Source of the DNA: Prochlorococcus marinus bv. HNLC1
GTDB lineage: Bacteria; Cyanobacteriota; Cyanobacteriia; PCC-6307; Cyanobiaceae
DNA: 64,000 bases
Assembly: GCA_000218705.1 (NCBI GenBank)
Contig: GL947594.1
Location: 1,505,624-1,569,623, forward strand
Direction of reading: 5' to 3'
In this document: positions 1 to 10,488 of the stretch, piece after piece
How positions within the stretch are numbered: position 1 is the first letter of the stretch
Layout: the number at the start of each line of letters is the position of its first letter
Made by a program: the position numbers and the translations under genes
The notes under the pieces: generated by a model
Told to the model about the DNA's origin: nothing
Seen by the model: only the letters and a program-made list of their open reading frames with translations
The model's database searches: none

Positions 1-9
1 TGTATTAGA

Positions 10-207
10 TCAAACTAAAGAGGAAACAATTCCAGTTACGAATACTAAAACGACCCAGACAGCAGCAATTGAATAAATTTTTCGTCTGTTTTCTTTTTGA
101 CCTTCTTCTGTTGAAGGCTGAGTCACATACAATACAGGTACACCAATTACTGCAATTAAAGAGGAGAAAAGAAGAGCATTTACAAAAAAGAAATTTACAG
201 CCTGCAT
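10..207 (-). CDS. psbZ: Photosystem II reaction centre protein PsbZ (Ycf9)
   Basis: This 65-residue thylakoid protein has two predicted membrane helices (about residues 5-28 and 43-64) joined by a short charged loop. The helix-1 segment with VIGVPV, the loop and the hydrophobic tail match the PsbZ family, whose members are about 62 residues. PsbZ sits at the periphery of the photosystem II core and helps hold antenna and supercomplex contacts. It diverges from mutS across 137 bp. A TATAAT-like element lies about 27 bp before its ATG, so it probably has its own promoter. The call rests on size, topology and the cyanobacterial context. Confidence 0.88.
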   Translation of the reverse strand: MQAVNFFFVNALLFSSLIAVIGVPVLYVTQPSTEEGQKENRRKIYSIAAVWVVLVFVTGIVSSLV

Positions 208-233
208 AATTTAGCGATTAAAGTTATATGGAT

Positions 234-239
234 ATTATA
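234..239 (-). promoter_or_regulatory. Candidate -10 element for psbZ
   Basis: Read on the minus strand this hexamer is TATAAT, a perfect -10 consensus, ending 26 bp before the psbZ ATG at 207. That predicts a short leader of about 15-20 nt. No clear -35 box is visible, and in DNA this AT-rich a chance match is possible. Confidence 0.4.
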
Positions 240-344
240 TTCTCATAAAAAAGCATTTTTTGGAAAAAATTTACATACTCTTAGTGAGTTGTAAAATGCA
301 AAATCAAAATATGTCTCTAATATCTATTTAGTATTAAAAAAAAG

Positions 345-3107
345 ATGACTGATGATAATCTGATTCAAAAAAGTTTATTTGGCGAAGAAACTAAGACAGT
401 AACTACGCACAGTAATATTTCTGAGTGTGAAAATTTAACAAATGAAGCTTTAGCCAATAATGGAAAAAATAGACCAAGAGTGAGAAAAAATTCTAAGGAT
501 GATAATTGTAACAAAAGTATTTTCTTAAATACAAATACTCAAGATTTAGTAAGTGATACGTCAAATAGTTTTAAAACTGTAGATAAAGAAAAATTAGCTC
601 CAGTACTCAAGCATTACGTATCACTAAAGGAAGAGAATGAAAATCACTTGTTGCTATATAGATTAGGTGATTTCTTTGAGTGTTTTTTTGAAGATGCTAT
701 TTTAATTTCAGAAACACTTGAAATAACTCTTACAAGTAAAGATGGAGGTAAAGCTATTGGTAGGGTGCCAATGGCAGGTATACCTCATCATGCTTTAGAA
801 AGATATAGTTCAGAATTAATCAAAAAAAATCATTCAATTGTAATTTGTGACCAAATAGAAAAAAGTTTAGGAAAGAACGGCGGACCAATCAAAAGAGCTA
901 TTACTAGAATTATTACTCCTGGAACGGTAATTGAAGAAGGAATGTTAGTCGCAAAGAAAAATAATTGGATAACAGCTATTTATATTGAAGAAGCAAAATC
1001 AACTGAAGACTCATTTTGGGGTATTTCTAGGGCTGATGTAAGTACTGGTGAATTAATTTCTCTAGAAGGTCAATCTTTAAGTAAACTGCGTGATGAACTA
1101 ACAAAACTAGATGCGTCAGAAATTATCATAGGTAGTGAGGAAGAAAAGAATCTTCTTGCAATTCAAGGTAAATTATTAAAATTTACAATTACTCAAAAAA
1201 CAGATTTCAGTCTTAATGAAGCCTCAAAAGCGATAAAAACATATTTTCAAGTTAATACATTAGAAGGACTTGGATTAAAACATTTAAATAACGCCACCAA
1301 ATCTTTAGGTGGATTATTAACTTACCTTGTAACAATAAATCCATCAGAACATGAAAATGACTCTTCAGTTAAAATTTCACTAGATTTTCCACAGATAAAT
1401 TTCTCCAACGATCATCTAATTATTGATTATCAAACTAAAAAAAATCTCGAGATTATTCATACTCAAAGAGAAAATCAATATGTTGGTTCATTACTTTGGA
1501 GCATTGACAGAACTTATACATGCATGGGTGCAAGATGTTTAAGAAGTTGGATAGATTTTCCTTTAATCAGTATTAAAGAAATCTCAAAGAGACAAAATAT
1601 TATACGAAATTTCATAGAATCAAAAAAGATTCGTAGTGACACACAGAATCTCCTTAGAGCCATGGGAGATCTTGAAAGGCTTGCTGGCAGAGCATGGGCA
1701 GGGCAAGCAAGTGCAAGAGATCTTATAGCTATATCAGAGGGATTAAAAAGATTGCCAAGACTAAAATCAACCATAGAATCTTTTAATTATGAATTACCAG
1801 ATTGGGTTGAACAATTAACGAAACCTAATGTCGAACTTATTAAATTAGCAGATAAAATTTCTAATACTCTTGTTAATTACCCCCCATTAAATATTAGTGA
1901 AGGAGGATTAATTCATGATGGAGTTGATAATATTCTGGATGGATTGAGAAATATTATTGATGACTATAGTGACTGGCTAGACAATGAAGAAATAAAAGAA
2001 AGAAAGTTAAGTAAAATTGCAAATTTAAAAATTCAATTTCACAGGAACTTTGGTTACTATATTTCTATTAATAAATCAAAAGTCAATCTAGCTCCAAATC
2101 ATTGGATTAAAAGGCAAACACTTACTAATGAAGAGAGATATATAACTGCAGCAATAAAATCTCAAGAAAGTAAGATTTTTGAAATCAAAAACCGAGCAGC
2201 TTCAAAAGAATATGAGATTTTTTGTGAATTAAGAATATCAGTAGCAGAAAAGACTAAAGAGATAAGATCAATAGCGAAATCAATTGCAAGCCTAGATGCA
2301 TTATTAGGTTTAGCATTGGCAGCAATTGAAAATAATTTTGTTCAGCCCAAAATGATTGATATAGAAGATATAGATTCAAACTTAACTCAAGTGCAAGATG
2401 GAAGAAACCCTATAGTTGAACAATTATTAGATGAAAATAAATTTATTCCTAACGATATTATCTTTAACGATACTCAAAACTTAATTGTATTAACAGGGCC
2501 AAATGCTAGTGGCAAAAGTTGCTTCATTAGACAAATTGGCCTCATTCAAATTTTGGCTCAAATAGGCAGTTTTGTTCCTGCAAGTAATGCAATTATAAAA
2601 GTTGTAGATAGAATCTTTACAAGAGTTGGAGCTGTTGATGATCAATCAACAGGACAGTCCACATTCATGGTGGAGATGGCTGAAACGGCTTCAATATTAA
2701 ATCAAGCTACCAAAAATTCATTAGTATTACTAGATGAGATAGGTCGAGGGACATCAACTTTTGATGGATTATCAATAGCTTGGTCTGTAAGTGAATATAT
2801 CGCTTCAGAAATTTTTTGCAAATGTATTTTTGCTACACATTACCATGAATTAAATTATCTAAAAAATACACAAAAAAATGTTGAGAATTTTCAAGTAATA
2901 GTAAAAAATTTAAAAAATAGACTTGATTTTTGTCATAAGATTGAAAAAGGCGGATCAAATAAAAGCTATGGCATCGAAGCTGCTAGACTAGCCGGTGTTC
3001 CTCAAAAAGTAATAACAAAAGCTAATTTCATTTTAAATCATTTAGAAGCAAGTAATAAATTTACTGATGAAATAAATATTGAATTAATTAGTAATAAAGC
3101 AGCTTAG
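345..3107 (+). CDS. mutS: DNA mismatch repair protein MutS
   Basis: MutS is a mismatch-recognition ATPase. The mismatch-binding motif GDFFE lies at residues 108-112, with the Phe-x-Glu pair at F110 and E112. The ATPase has a Walker A motif TGPNASGKS near residues 717-725 and a Walker B with [10 protein letters not shown] near 795-805. At 920 residues it is longer than the roughly 850 usual for MutS, because of an N-terminal extension of about 75 polar, low-complexity residues ahead of domain I. It is divergent from psbZ and its stop lies 4 bp from the convergent cobH stop. The presence of the F-x-E motif marks it as MutS1 rather than MutS2. No mutL or mutH lies nearby. Confidence 0.96.
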   Translation: MTDDNLIQKSLFGEETKTVTTHSNISECENLTNEALANNGKNRPRVRKNSKDDNCNKSIFLNTNTQDLVSDTSNSFKTVDKEKLAPVLKHYVSLKEENENHLLLYRLGDFFECFFEDAILISETLEITLTSKDGGKAIGRVPMAGIPHHALERYSSELIKKNHSIVICDQIEKSLGKNGGPIKRAITRIITPGTVIEEGMLVAKKNNWITAIYIEEAKSTEDSFWGISRADVSTGELISLEGQSLSKLRDELTKLDASEIIIGSEEEKNLLAIQGKLLKFTITQKTDFSLNEASKAIKTYFQVNTLEGLGLKHLNNATKSLGGLLTYLVTINPSEHENDSSVKISLDFPQINFSNDHLIIDYQTKKNLEIIHTQRENQYVGSLLWSIDRTYTCMGARCLRSWIDFPLISIKEISKRQNIIRNFIESKKIRSDTQNLLRAMGDLERLAGRAWAGQASARDLIAISEGLKRLPRLKSTIESFNYELPDWVEQLTKPNVELIKLADKISNTLVNYPPLNISEGGLIHDGVDNILDGLRNIIDDYSDWLDNEEIKERKLSKIANLKIQFHRNFGYYISINKSKVNLAPNHWIKRQTLTNEERYITAAIKSQESKIFEIKNRAASKEYEIFCELRISVAEKTKEIRSIAKSIASLDALLGLALAAIENNFVQPKMIDIEDIDSNLTQVQDGRNPIVEQLLDENKFIPNDIIFNDTQNLIVLTGPNASGKSCFIRQIGLIQILAQIGSFVPASNAIIKVVDRIFTRVGAVDDQSTGQSTFMVEMAETASILNQATKNSLVLLDEIGRGTSTFDGLSIAWSVSEYIASEIFCKCIFATHYHELNYLKNTQKNVENFQVIVKNLKNRLDFCHKIEKGGSNKSYGIEAARLAGVPQKVITKANFILNHLEASNKFTDEINIELISNKAA

Positions 3108-3111
3108 GAAT

Positions 3112-3738
3112 TTACTGGATTGATTCTCTTAAAAGGGCATTAACTGTTGCACCCGCCATTGCTGCGCCCCCTCTCGTTGAACCCATGACTATATAAGGTA
3201 AATTGGTTGCTAAAAGCCTTTTTTTACTTTTTTCAACACCAATAAAACCCACAGGCATACCAATAATTAAAGTTGGTTTATTATCACAAACTTCCAAAAT
3301 ATCTAATAATTTTTCTAAACCTGTTGGAGAACTTCCAAAAACGACAATGGGTGATACTTTGCCATAGTATTTTTTTGAGAGATCTAACCAAGCATGCTCT
3401 ATCCCATAAGCAGTTTTAGTACAAGGTATTTCTAAATCATCCATTACCCATTTTTTAGCCGAAAAGACTTTATTCCCATTACATTTATTAGCCATTGCTT
3501 TAATGGCAGCAGCAGCCATATCTGTATCTGTTAATATTGGTGCTCCTAACTTTAAAGACTCTAAAGTTCTTTCACATACATTTTCGCTAAATTCTAAAAG
3601 CTCTTGAATTTGAAAATCTCCAGAAGTATGAATTAGTCTTTCTAAAACCTTTAATTCTATGCGATTAAAATTATTCTTAGTTAATTTAGATTTAATAAAT
3701 TTAATACTCTCTAAGAAAATAGGATGATCATTAATCAT
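3112..3738 (-). CDS. cobH: Precorrin-8X methylmutase (CobH/CbiC)
   Basis: The enzyme moves a methyl group from C-11 to C-12 of precorrin-8X to give hydrogenobyrinate, or the cobalt equivalent, in corrin biosynthesis. The 208-residue length fits the family. The HPIFLES start, the DTDMAAAAI segment near residues 71-79 and the C-terminal IIGMPVGFIGVEKSK followed by GSTRGGAAMAG are typical. It stands alone between mutS and holA. A second corrin/siroheme gene, cobA, lies at 57 kb, so the pathway is scattered. Confidence 0.93.
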   Translation of the reverse strand: MINDHPIFLESIKFIKSKLTKNNFNRIELKVLERLIHTSGDFQIQELLEFSENVCERTLESLKLGAPILTDTDMAAAAIKAMANKCNGNKVFSAKKWVMDDLEIPCTKTAYGIEHAWLDLSKKYYGKVSPIVVFGSSPTGLEKLLDILEVCDNKPTLIIGMPVGFIGVEKSKKRLLATNLPYIVMGSTRGGAAMAGATVNALLRESIQ

Positions 3739-3786
3739 TCAATAAAAATTTAATTATTAGGAGACATTATATAAAAGGATAATTAT

Positions 3787-4766
3787 ATGCCAATTCAAAT
3801 TATATGGGGTAACGACACAAAATCCTGTGAAAATAAGATAGAAAAAATTATTGATTCAAATATTTCAGAACAATGGAAGTCTTTTAATCTAAGTAAATTA
3901 GATGGTAATGATGAGAATCAAGTTTTTAAAGCATTAGAAGAGACTCAAAATGCGCCTTTCGGAGATGGATCAAGAATTATATTATTAAAAAATAATCCAA
4001 TATTTAATATTAAAAATGATAAATTTGCAGCTAAATTTGAATTCTCTGCACAAAATATCCCTGACTCTACTTTCTTAATATTATTTTGCACAGATAAGCC
4101 TGATGCAAGAATGAAAACGACCAAAGTTTTAAAGACGCTAGTCAAATCAAAAAAAGCATTTGAATCATCTTATAATTTACCTGACATTTGGGATTATGAT
4201 AGTCAAGTCAAACATGTTAAAGAAATTTCAAGAAATTTAAATATCAATTTAGATGAAAATGCAGCACAAGCAATCATAGAATCTATAGGAACTGAAAGTA
4301 CAAAATTAGATAATGAATTAAGAAAAGCCTTACTTTACTTATCTGCAACAGATAAAAACTTACTAACCGTTAAAGATATTGAATCAATATTTTTTGAACA
4401 ACAATCAAATATTTTTAAAATAATTGATTCTCTAATTGAAAAAGAAATTTCTCAAAGTCTTAATCATATTTATACTCTAATAAATCAAGGAGAACCTCCC
4501 CTAAGATTAATCTCAGGATTAACGAGTCAAATAAGAATTCATACAATAGTTTTATTACTTGCAGATGAAAATGATTTATCAAAAATAAGCCAACTTGCAG
4601 GCATTACAAATCCAAAAAGAATATTTTTTATTAGAAAAAAAATAAAAAATTGTGATCCAAAGTTTTTGATAGATTTAATGACTAAATTACTTGATATTGA
4701 ATTTTTCTAAAAAAAGGTAACAATCCCATAAATGTTTTTACAGAAAATTTAGCTTCACTGACTTAA
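3787..4766 (+). CDS. holA: DNA polymerase III delta subunit HolA, C-terminus frameshifted
   Basis: HolA is the clamp-loader subunit that opens the beta clamp. The first 307 residues read cleanly and match the HolA domain (IIWGNDT at the N-terminus, AAA-like fold, helical C-terminal region). The frame then stops at 4710 after the T5 run at 4702-4706. One extra T there restores a frame that continues as EFFLKKGNNPINVFTENLASLT and stops at 4766, giving about 326 residues, a normal cyanobacterial length. I infer a one-base loss in the run. It is followed after 36 bp by lysC and diverges from cobH across 48 bp. Confidence 0.88.
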
Positions 4767-4802
4767 TGAAAGTTTGATTAAGTATTTTATTATTATTTAA
4801 TT

Positions 4803-6563
4803 ATGGCATTATTAGTAAAAAAATTTGGCGGAACTTCAGTTGGCAGCATTAATAAAATTAAAAATATTGCAAAAAATATAAGTAAAAGCAAAGACGCTGG
4901 ACATGACATAGTAATTGTAGTTTCAGCAATGGGGCACTCTACTGATGATTTAAATAACTTAGCTTATTCATTAAGCAAAAACCCTCCCAGAAGAGAGCTG
5001 GATATGCTTCTTTCTACAGGGGAACAAGTCACCATTGCTCTACTCTCCATCGCACTTAATGAATACGGGATTCCAGCTATCTCAATGACAGGTAGTCAAG
5101 TTGGAATAATTACAGAATCAATTCATGGAAAAGCAAGAATTCTTGAAATCAAAACCAGTAGAATAGAGGATCATTTAGCCCAGGGTTACGTAGTAGTAAT
5201 TGCAGGATTTCAAGGTTCAAGTTTAAGTCATAACGGTTCAATGGAAATAACAACGTTAGGAAGAGGTGGATCAGATACTTCTGCGGTGGCTCTATCAACA
5301 GCTTTAGGCGCAGAAACCTGCGAAATATATACAGATGTACCAGGCGTATTAACAACTGATCCAAGAATAGTAACCAATGCAAAACTTCTAGATGCTATTA
5401 GCTGTGAAGAAATGCTTGAATTAGCAAGTGTCGGTGCTTCTGTACTACATCCTAGAGCAGTTGAAATAGCAAGAAATTATGGAATAAAGCTATATGTTAA
5501 ATCTAGTGAAACTGATCAGCAAGGAACACTTTTGCTAAGTGATATCAAACCCTTAAAACTATCCAGAGGAAGCTTAGAATTAACAAAAACAGTAAATAGT
5601 CTTGAAATTCTTGAAAAACAAGTTGTTTTTGGTTTATATGAACTTCCAGATAAACCAGGCATTGCTGCACAAATTTTTGAAGAATTATCTAAAGCCAAAA
5701 TAAATGTAGATCTAATAATTCAAGCTACGCGTGAAGAAAATAGTAACGATATTACGTTTACTATCGCAGAAAAGTTTTTAGAAAAGACAATAGAGCAATG
5801 TGATTTAATCATTTCTCAAATAGGAGGGAAATACAGTATTACGCAAAATATGACTAAATTAAGTATTCAAGGAGCAGGAATAATGGGGAGGCCGAGTATT
5901 TCTGCAGAATTTTTTGATACTCTTTCAAAAGCTAATATAAATGTAAGACTCATTGCTACAAGTGAAATAAAAGTAAGTTGCGTAATAAATTTAAAAGATA
6001 TCGCGAAAGCAATTAGATTTGTAGGGGAGAAATTTAAATTATGTACTAACCAAATTTTTATTAATCCTATTTCAGAGAAAAAGGATAAACCAGAAGTTAG
6101 AGGAATTGCTCTAGATAAGAATCAAGTGCAAGTTAGTTTTAGAAATTTACCCGATAAACCAGGAGTTGCTGCTTCAATCTGCTTAGCGCTGGCTGAAGCA
6201 AATTTAATTTTTGATACTATCGTTCAATCTGAGAGAAATAGTGAATTAAATACAAAAGATATTAGTTTTACCATGAACAAAGAAGACAGACTGAATGCAG
6301 AAAATGTTTTAAAAATGTTAATTAAAAAATATCCTGAATCAAGATTGGAAGATGGTCAAGCTATAGCTAAAGTAAGCGCTGTTGGTGCAGGAATGGCTTT
6401 TAAAGAAGGAACTGCTGCAAAAATATTTAGAGCGCTAGCCAACGAAAATATTAATATTGAAATGATTGCAACTAGTGAGATTAGAACATCATGTATTGTT
6501 CTTGAAAAAGATTGTAATAATGCAGTAAATGCTATTCATAATTATTTTAAATTAAATGAATAA
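4803..6563 (+). CDS. lysC: Aspartate kinase with four ACT domains
   Basis: It phosphorylates aspartate, the first step toward lysine, threonine and methionine. The catalytic domain carries KFGGTSVG at residues 7-14 and the STGEQVT and GRGGSDTSA motifs. After about residue 265 there are two tandem pairs of ACT domains (repeated PGVAA/PGIAAQ and N(I/V)xxRxIATSEI segments near 280-410 and 455-586), the layout known from cyanobacterial lysC. The length of 586 residues is standard. The ACT tail implies allosteric feedback by lysine and/or threonine. Downstream pathway genes asd and dapA are at 12.5-14.4 kb. Confidence 0.97.
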   Translation: MALLVKKFGGTSVGSINKIKNIAKNISKSKDAGHDIVIVVSAMGHSTDDLNNLAYSLSKNPPRRELDMLLSTGEQVTIALLSIALNEYGIPAISMTGSQVGIITESIHGKARILEIKTSRIEDHLAQGYVVVIAGFQGSSLSHNGSMEITTLGRGGSDTSAVALSTALGAETCEIYTDVPGVLTTDPRIVTNAKLLDAISCEEMLELASVGASVLHPRAVEIARNYGIKLYVKSSETDQQGTLLLSDIKPLKLSRGSLELTKTVNSLEILEKQVVFGLYELPDKPGIAAQIFEELSKAKINVDLIIQATREENSNDITFTIAEKFLEKTIEQCDLIISQIGGKYSITQNMTKLSIQGAGIMGRPSISAEFFDTLSKANINVRLIATSEIKVSCVINLKDIAKAIRFVGEKFKLCTNQIFINPISEKKDKPEVRGIALDKNQVQVSFRNLPDKPGVAASICLALAEANLIFDTIVQSERNSELNTKDISFTMNKEDRLNAENVLKMLIKKYPESRLEDGQAIAKVSAVGAGMAFKEGTAAKIFRALANENINIEMIATSEIRTSCIVLEKDCNNAVNAIHNYFKLNE

Positions 6564-6564
6564 T

Positions 6565-8604
6565 TTAAGTATTTCTTGCTAGCTTTTGTCTTAATTTTTT
6601 TATTCTATCTCTTAAATTTGCAGCCTCTTCAAAGTTTAAATCTGAAGCAGCATTTTTCATTTTTGATTCTAATTTCTCAATCAGATCAGGCATCTCCTCT
6701 AATAAACAAATATCATCATTCGAGCTTAAAATCTCATCTGTTTTGTTATTGACTAAATTTATAATATCTTTTGAAAATCCACCAGTTTCTAATTTTCTTG
6801 ATAACTCTAAAAAAGATAATATAGAATTTTCAATTTTTTTACCTGCTGCTTGAGGAGTAATCCCATTAATTTGATTATATTCTTCTTGTATCGCTCGACG
6901 TCTATCAGTTTCAGAAATTGCTTTCTTCATAGAATCTGTAAAATTATCTGCATAGAGTAAAGCAACGCCCTCAACATGCCTAGCGGCTCTTCCAATTGTT
7001 TGAATTAATGAACGTTCTGCTCTTAAAAAACCTTCTTTATCTGCATCTAATATAGCTACTAAAGATACTTCAGGTAAATCTAATCCTTCTCTCAATAAAT
7101 TAACTCCGACTAAAACATCATATTCACCTAGCCTGAGATCTTGAATAATTTCAATTCTTTCAATCGAATGAATTTCAGAATGTAAATATCTTACTCTAAC
7201 TTTATTATCTGATAAAAAGTCGGTAAGATCCTCTGCCATCCTTTTTGTAAGAGTAGTTACAAGAACTCTTTGATTTTTTTCTGATCTAACTCGAATTTCA
7301 GATAAAAGATCATCTATCTGCCCCTTACTTGGCCTAACATCAATCAAAGGATCAAGTACACCTGTAGGTCTAATCACTTGTTCCACAAAATCACCATTAG
7401 ATTGATCTAACTCCCATTGACCAGGGGTTGCACTTACAAAAAGTGTCTGTTTTGATTTATCCCAAAATTCCTCACATTTTAATGGCCTATTATCGGCCGC
7501 ACTAGGTAATCTAAAACCATGCTCAATTAAAACTTTTTTTCTTGCTTGATCACCGTTATACATAGCATGAAGCTGTGGACAAGTAACATGACTTTCATCT
7601 ACAACTAATAACCAATCATCAGGGAAGTAATCAATTAAACATTCTGGTGGAGTTCCGGCTTCTCTCCCAGCTAAATGTCTTGCATAATTTTCCACCCCAT
7701 TACAGTATCCAACTTCTTTAAGCATTTCTAAATCATATTTAGTTCTTTGTTCTAATCTTTGAGCTTCTAGTAACTGTCCATTATTAACAAAAAAATCTAA
7801 TTGTGATTTTAATTCTTGTTTGATTTCATAAATTGCACTCTCGAGTCTTTCCTTAGGAGTAACAAAATGCTTTGCAGGATATACACTGACTTGATCTAAA
7901 CTTTCTAAAATTTCACCTGTTAAGGGATCTACATATCTAATCGCCTCAATTTCATCACCAAAGAATTCAATTCTGATAATTCTATCCTCATAAGCTGGAC
8001 CAACTTCAAGAACATCGCCTTTAATCCGAAACCTCCCTCTACTTATTTCAATATCATTTCTAGAGTATTGATTATTTACTAATTCTCTTAAAGAAGATCT
8101 TAAATTAATTGTTTCACCAACTTTAAATTTTACAGCTGCTTTCAAATATTCACTAGGAATCCCAAGGCCATAAATACAGCTGATAGAGGCAACAACAATA
8201 ACATCTCTCCTCTCAAATAATGATCTTGTAGCAGAATGTCTCAACATATCAATCTCTTCGTTAATTGATGCTGTTTTTGCAATATATGTATCGCTTACTG
8301 GAACATATGCTTCTGGCTGATAATAGTCGTAATAAGAAATAAAATATTCAACGGCATTTTTTGGGAAGAACTGTCTTAATTCATTACATAATTGTGCTGC
8401 TAAGGTTTTATTATGAGCAAGAACCAAAGCAGGTCTACCTGTTTGAGCAATTACATTTGCAATTGTAAAAGTTTTTCCGGTTCCCGTTGCCCCAAGAAGT
8501 GTTTGAAACTTTTCACCTGTATTTACTCCTTTTACCAAACTTTTAATAGCACTAGGTTGATCACCTTTCGGTTCATATGGTGCATTAAGTTGATAATTAT
8601 TCAC
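6565..8604 (-). CDS. uvrB: Excinuclease ABC subunit B (UvrB)
   Basis: UvrB is the damage-verifying helicase-like subunit of nucleotide excision repair. It has a Walker A GATGTGKT near residues 38-45, the aromatic beta-hairpin [12 protein letters not shown] that clamps DNA, a DESH box, the helicase motif VATISCIYG-like [12 protein letters not shown], and a C-terminal UVR domain (about 640-675) for UvrA/UvrC contact. The 679-residue length is normal. The stop lies 1 bp from the convergent lysC stop. The next gene on the same strand is ycf23, 24 bp upstream, so the two may be cotranscribed. Confidence 0.98.
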   Translation of the reverse strand: MNNYQLNAPYEPKGDQPSAIKSLVKGVNTGEKFQTLLGATGTGKTFTIANVIAQTGRPALVLAHNKTLAAQLCNELRQFFPKNAVEYFISYYDYYQPEAYVPVSDTYIAKTASINEEIDMLRHSATRSLFERRDVIVVASISCIYGLGIPSEYLKAAVKFKVGETINLRSSLRELVNNQYSRNDIEISRGRFRIKGDVLEVGPAYEDRIIRIEFFGDEIEAIRYVDPLTGEILESLDQVSVYPAKHFVTPKERLESAIYEIKQELKSQLDFFVNNGQLLEAQRLEQRTKYDLEMLKEVGYCNGVENYARHLAGREAGTPPECLIDYFPDDWLLVVDESHVTCPQLHAMYNGDQARKKVLIEHGFRLPSAADNRPLKCEEFWDKSKQTLFVSATPGQWELDQSNGDFVEQVIRPTGVLDPLIDVRPSKGQIDDLLSEIRVRSEKNQRVLVTTLTKRMAEDLTDFLSDNKVRVRYLHSEIHSIERIEIIQDLRLGEYDVLVGVNLLREGLDLPEVSLVAILDADKEGFLRAERSLIQTIGRAARHVEGVALLYADNFTDSMKKAISETDRRRAIQEEYNQINGITPQAAGKKIENSILSFLELSRKLETGGFSKDIINLVNNKTDEILSSNDDICLLEEMPDLIEKLESKMKNAASDLNFEEAANLRDRIKKLRQKLARNT

Positions 8605-8628
8605 TTTCTAGTAACAACTAGAAATATA

Positions 8629-9405
8629 CTAAGAAATTTTTTGAGTATTTAATGAATTATCTAAAGATTCTTTTAAACCTCTTATCCCTGCAATCATTCC
8701 CACCATATTATCTAATTTATTAATTACACTCCCAACACCTACAGCTGAAGCACCAGCAGTAATAGCAAGAGGACAGGTGATTTGAGACAATCCAGAAGCA
8801 CTCATAATTGGATTATCTATTGCATTCTTTATAAATTCTTGTTTAATAGCAAATGTCGCAGCTAATGTTGGCACGGATTTTTCAAATAATCCTTGTATAC
8901 CAGAACTATATGGCTTAGAACTTTTACCTCCTTCAGTTTGAATAATATCAACACCTTCTTTGATTAGTTGTAGAGCAAGATCTACTTGTTTATCCAGAGA
9001 AAGTGTATGAGGTACTGTGACTGATAGAGGAATATGTGGCAGTAAATCTTTAGTTTCTTTTGTCAAAGATAATACTTGATTCGCTGAAAACTTTATTCCT
9101 TTTTCGTAAAAAGAATCAAAATTTCCAATCTCAATAAATGTTGCACCAGCTTTAACAGAATCAATAAATAATATAGGTTCTACAGCACTTACACAAATTG
9201 GCAAGGAAGTTATATCTAAAACCTTTTCTACTAATAAAGGTTTACATGCTATGTCAATAACATCTGCCCCCCCTATAGCAGCAGCCTTAGCAATCATTTG
9301 TACAGATTCAATATCAAAATTATTCAGTCCTGATATTATTTTTAATAATGATTTTTTATAAAGTTCTTTCTGAACTTTTTGTGGCAATTGATTAATCAGA
9401 GTCAT
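8629..9405 (-). CDS. ycf23: Ycf23/DUF561 family TIM-barrel protein
   Basis: The 258-residue protein resembles the Ycf23/DUF561 family found in cyanobacteria and red algal plastids. Its sequence has phosphate-binding-barrel character, with glycine-rich turns such as IGGADVIDIA, VGAT-like KAGATFIEIGN and TAGASAVGVGSVI at strand ends. No function is established for the family, and a (beta/alpha)8 enzyme is only an inference from the pattern. It is upstream of uvrB on the same strand and divergent from tilS across 81 bp. Confidence 0.85.
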   Translation of the reverse strand: MTLINQLPQKVQKELYKKSLLKIISGLNNFDIESVQMIAKAAAIGGADVIDIACKPLLVEKVLDITSLPICVSAVEPILFIDSVKAGATFIEIGNFDSFYEKGIKFSANQVLSLTKETKDLLPHIPLSVTVPHTLSLDKQVDLALQLIKEGVDIIQTEGGKSSKPYSSGIQGLFEKSVPTLAATFAIKQEFIKNAIDNPIMSASGLSQITCPLAITAGASAVGVGSVINKLDNMVGMIAGIRGLKESLDNSLNTQKIS

Positions 9406-9486
9406 TGACTAGATGTATTTACACTCTGATTGTGACATTCTTTTATAAAAAAGCATATTTTTTTAAATATTATTTGACTTCAACAA

Positions 9487-10488
9487 ATGGTTAATAAATT
9501 AAAAAATAATTGGACAAATTGGCATCATATATTTCATCAGTCGATTCTTAATAGTGAAAATTTTATGCCAAATGGCATTCATTTACTTATAAGCGTATCA
9601 GGAGGACAAGATTCAATGGCATTAATGACTTTATTAGATGATATTAAAGCACACCATAATTGGTCTATAAATGTTTGGCATGGAAATCATAAATGGCACA
9701 ATAAGTCGGATGAATTTACTAAAGAGTTACAAAATTATTGTTTTCAAAAGAAGATTATTTTTCATAAAGATTCTGCAGATGAAATTGATATATCAACAGA
9801 AGAAAAAGCCAGAAAATGGAGATATCAAAAATTATACGAAAAAGCTTCAGAAATTTGCGCTAAAAACAAGAATCAAAACAACTTATACGTTGTTACTGGT
9901 CACACAAGCACAGATAATTCCGAAACATTTCTTTTAAATCTTGCGAGAGGAAGTAACCTTAGTGGATTAAGCGGTATTCCTTGCAAAAGGTTATTAAATG
10001 AAGATTATTTTTTAGTAAGACCTTTAATGATTTTTAGCAGAGATGATACTACAGCTATATGCAAAGAACTAAAAATTCCTTTTTGGATAGATCCTACAAA
10101 TTCTGATACGCAACTAAAAAGAAATTTAGTAAGGCACAGAATTATGAGTGAACTCGAAGAAATCTATCCTGGTTGTAGCCATAGAATCAACAATTTTATA
10201 GAAAAGATGAAAAACTACAGCCAAGAGAGATCAGAATTATGTGAACTAGCTATAAAATCATGCTTATGTGATGACGGGATAAGAAGGACACCCTTAAATG
10301 AATTAGGGAAACAAGCTCGAGCAACACTTTTACATTCTCTATTAAGTACAAAATGCAAAAAGCAAATTAGTTCAAAAAATATTGATGATCTATCTAAACA
10401 AATTTTTACAAAAAATTCTGGTCAGAAATGTTTTTCAAATGGAGTAAAGGTAATTTGGAATAAAAATTTTATTAGAATTATTTCCTAA
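9487..10488 (+). CDS. tilS: tRNA(Ile)-lysidine synthetase TilS
   Basis: TilS converts the wobble cytidine of tRNA-Ile(CAU) to lysidine so that it reads AUA. The PP-loop SVSGGQDSMALM sits near residues 36-47, and later family motifs GHTSTDNSET and NLARGSNLSGLSGI follow. The 333-residue length suits the short cyanobacterial form that lacks the long C-terminal domain. AUA is common in this AT-rich genome, which fits its being essential. Its 3' end overlaps the convergent rnj gene by 4 bp. Confidence 0.95.
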   Translation: MVNKLKNNWTNWHHIFHQSILNSENFMPNGIHLLISVSGGQDSMALMTLLDDIKAHHNWSINVWHGNHKWHNKSDEFTKELQNYCFQKKIIFHKDSADEIDISTEEKARKWRYQKLYEKASEICAKNKNQNNLYVVTGHTSTDNSETFLLNLARGSNLSGLSGIPCKRLLNEDYFLVRPLMIFSRDDTTAICKELKIPFWIDPTNSDTQLKRNLVRHRIMSELEEIYPGCSHRINNFIEKMKNYSQERSELCELAIKSCLCDDGIRRTPLNELGKQARATLLHSLLSTKCKKQISSKNIDDLSKQIFTKNSGQKCFSNGVKVIWNKNFIRIIS

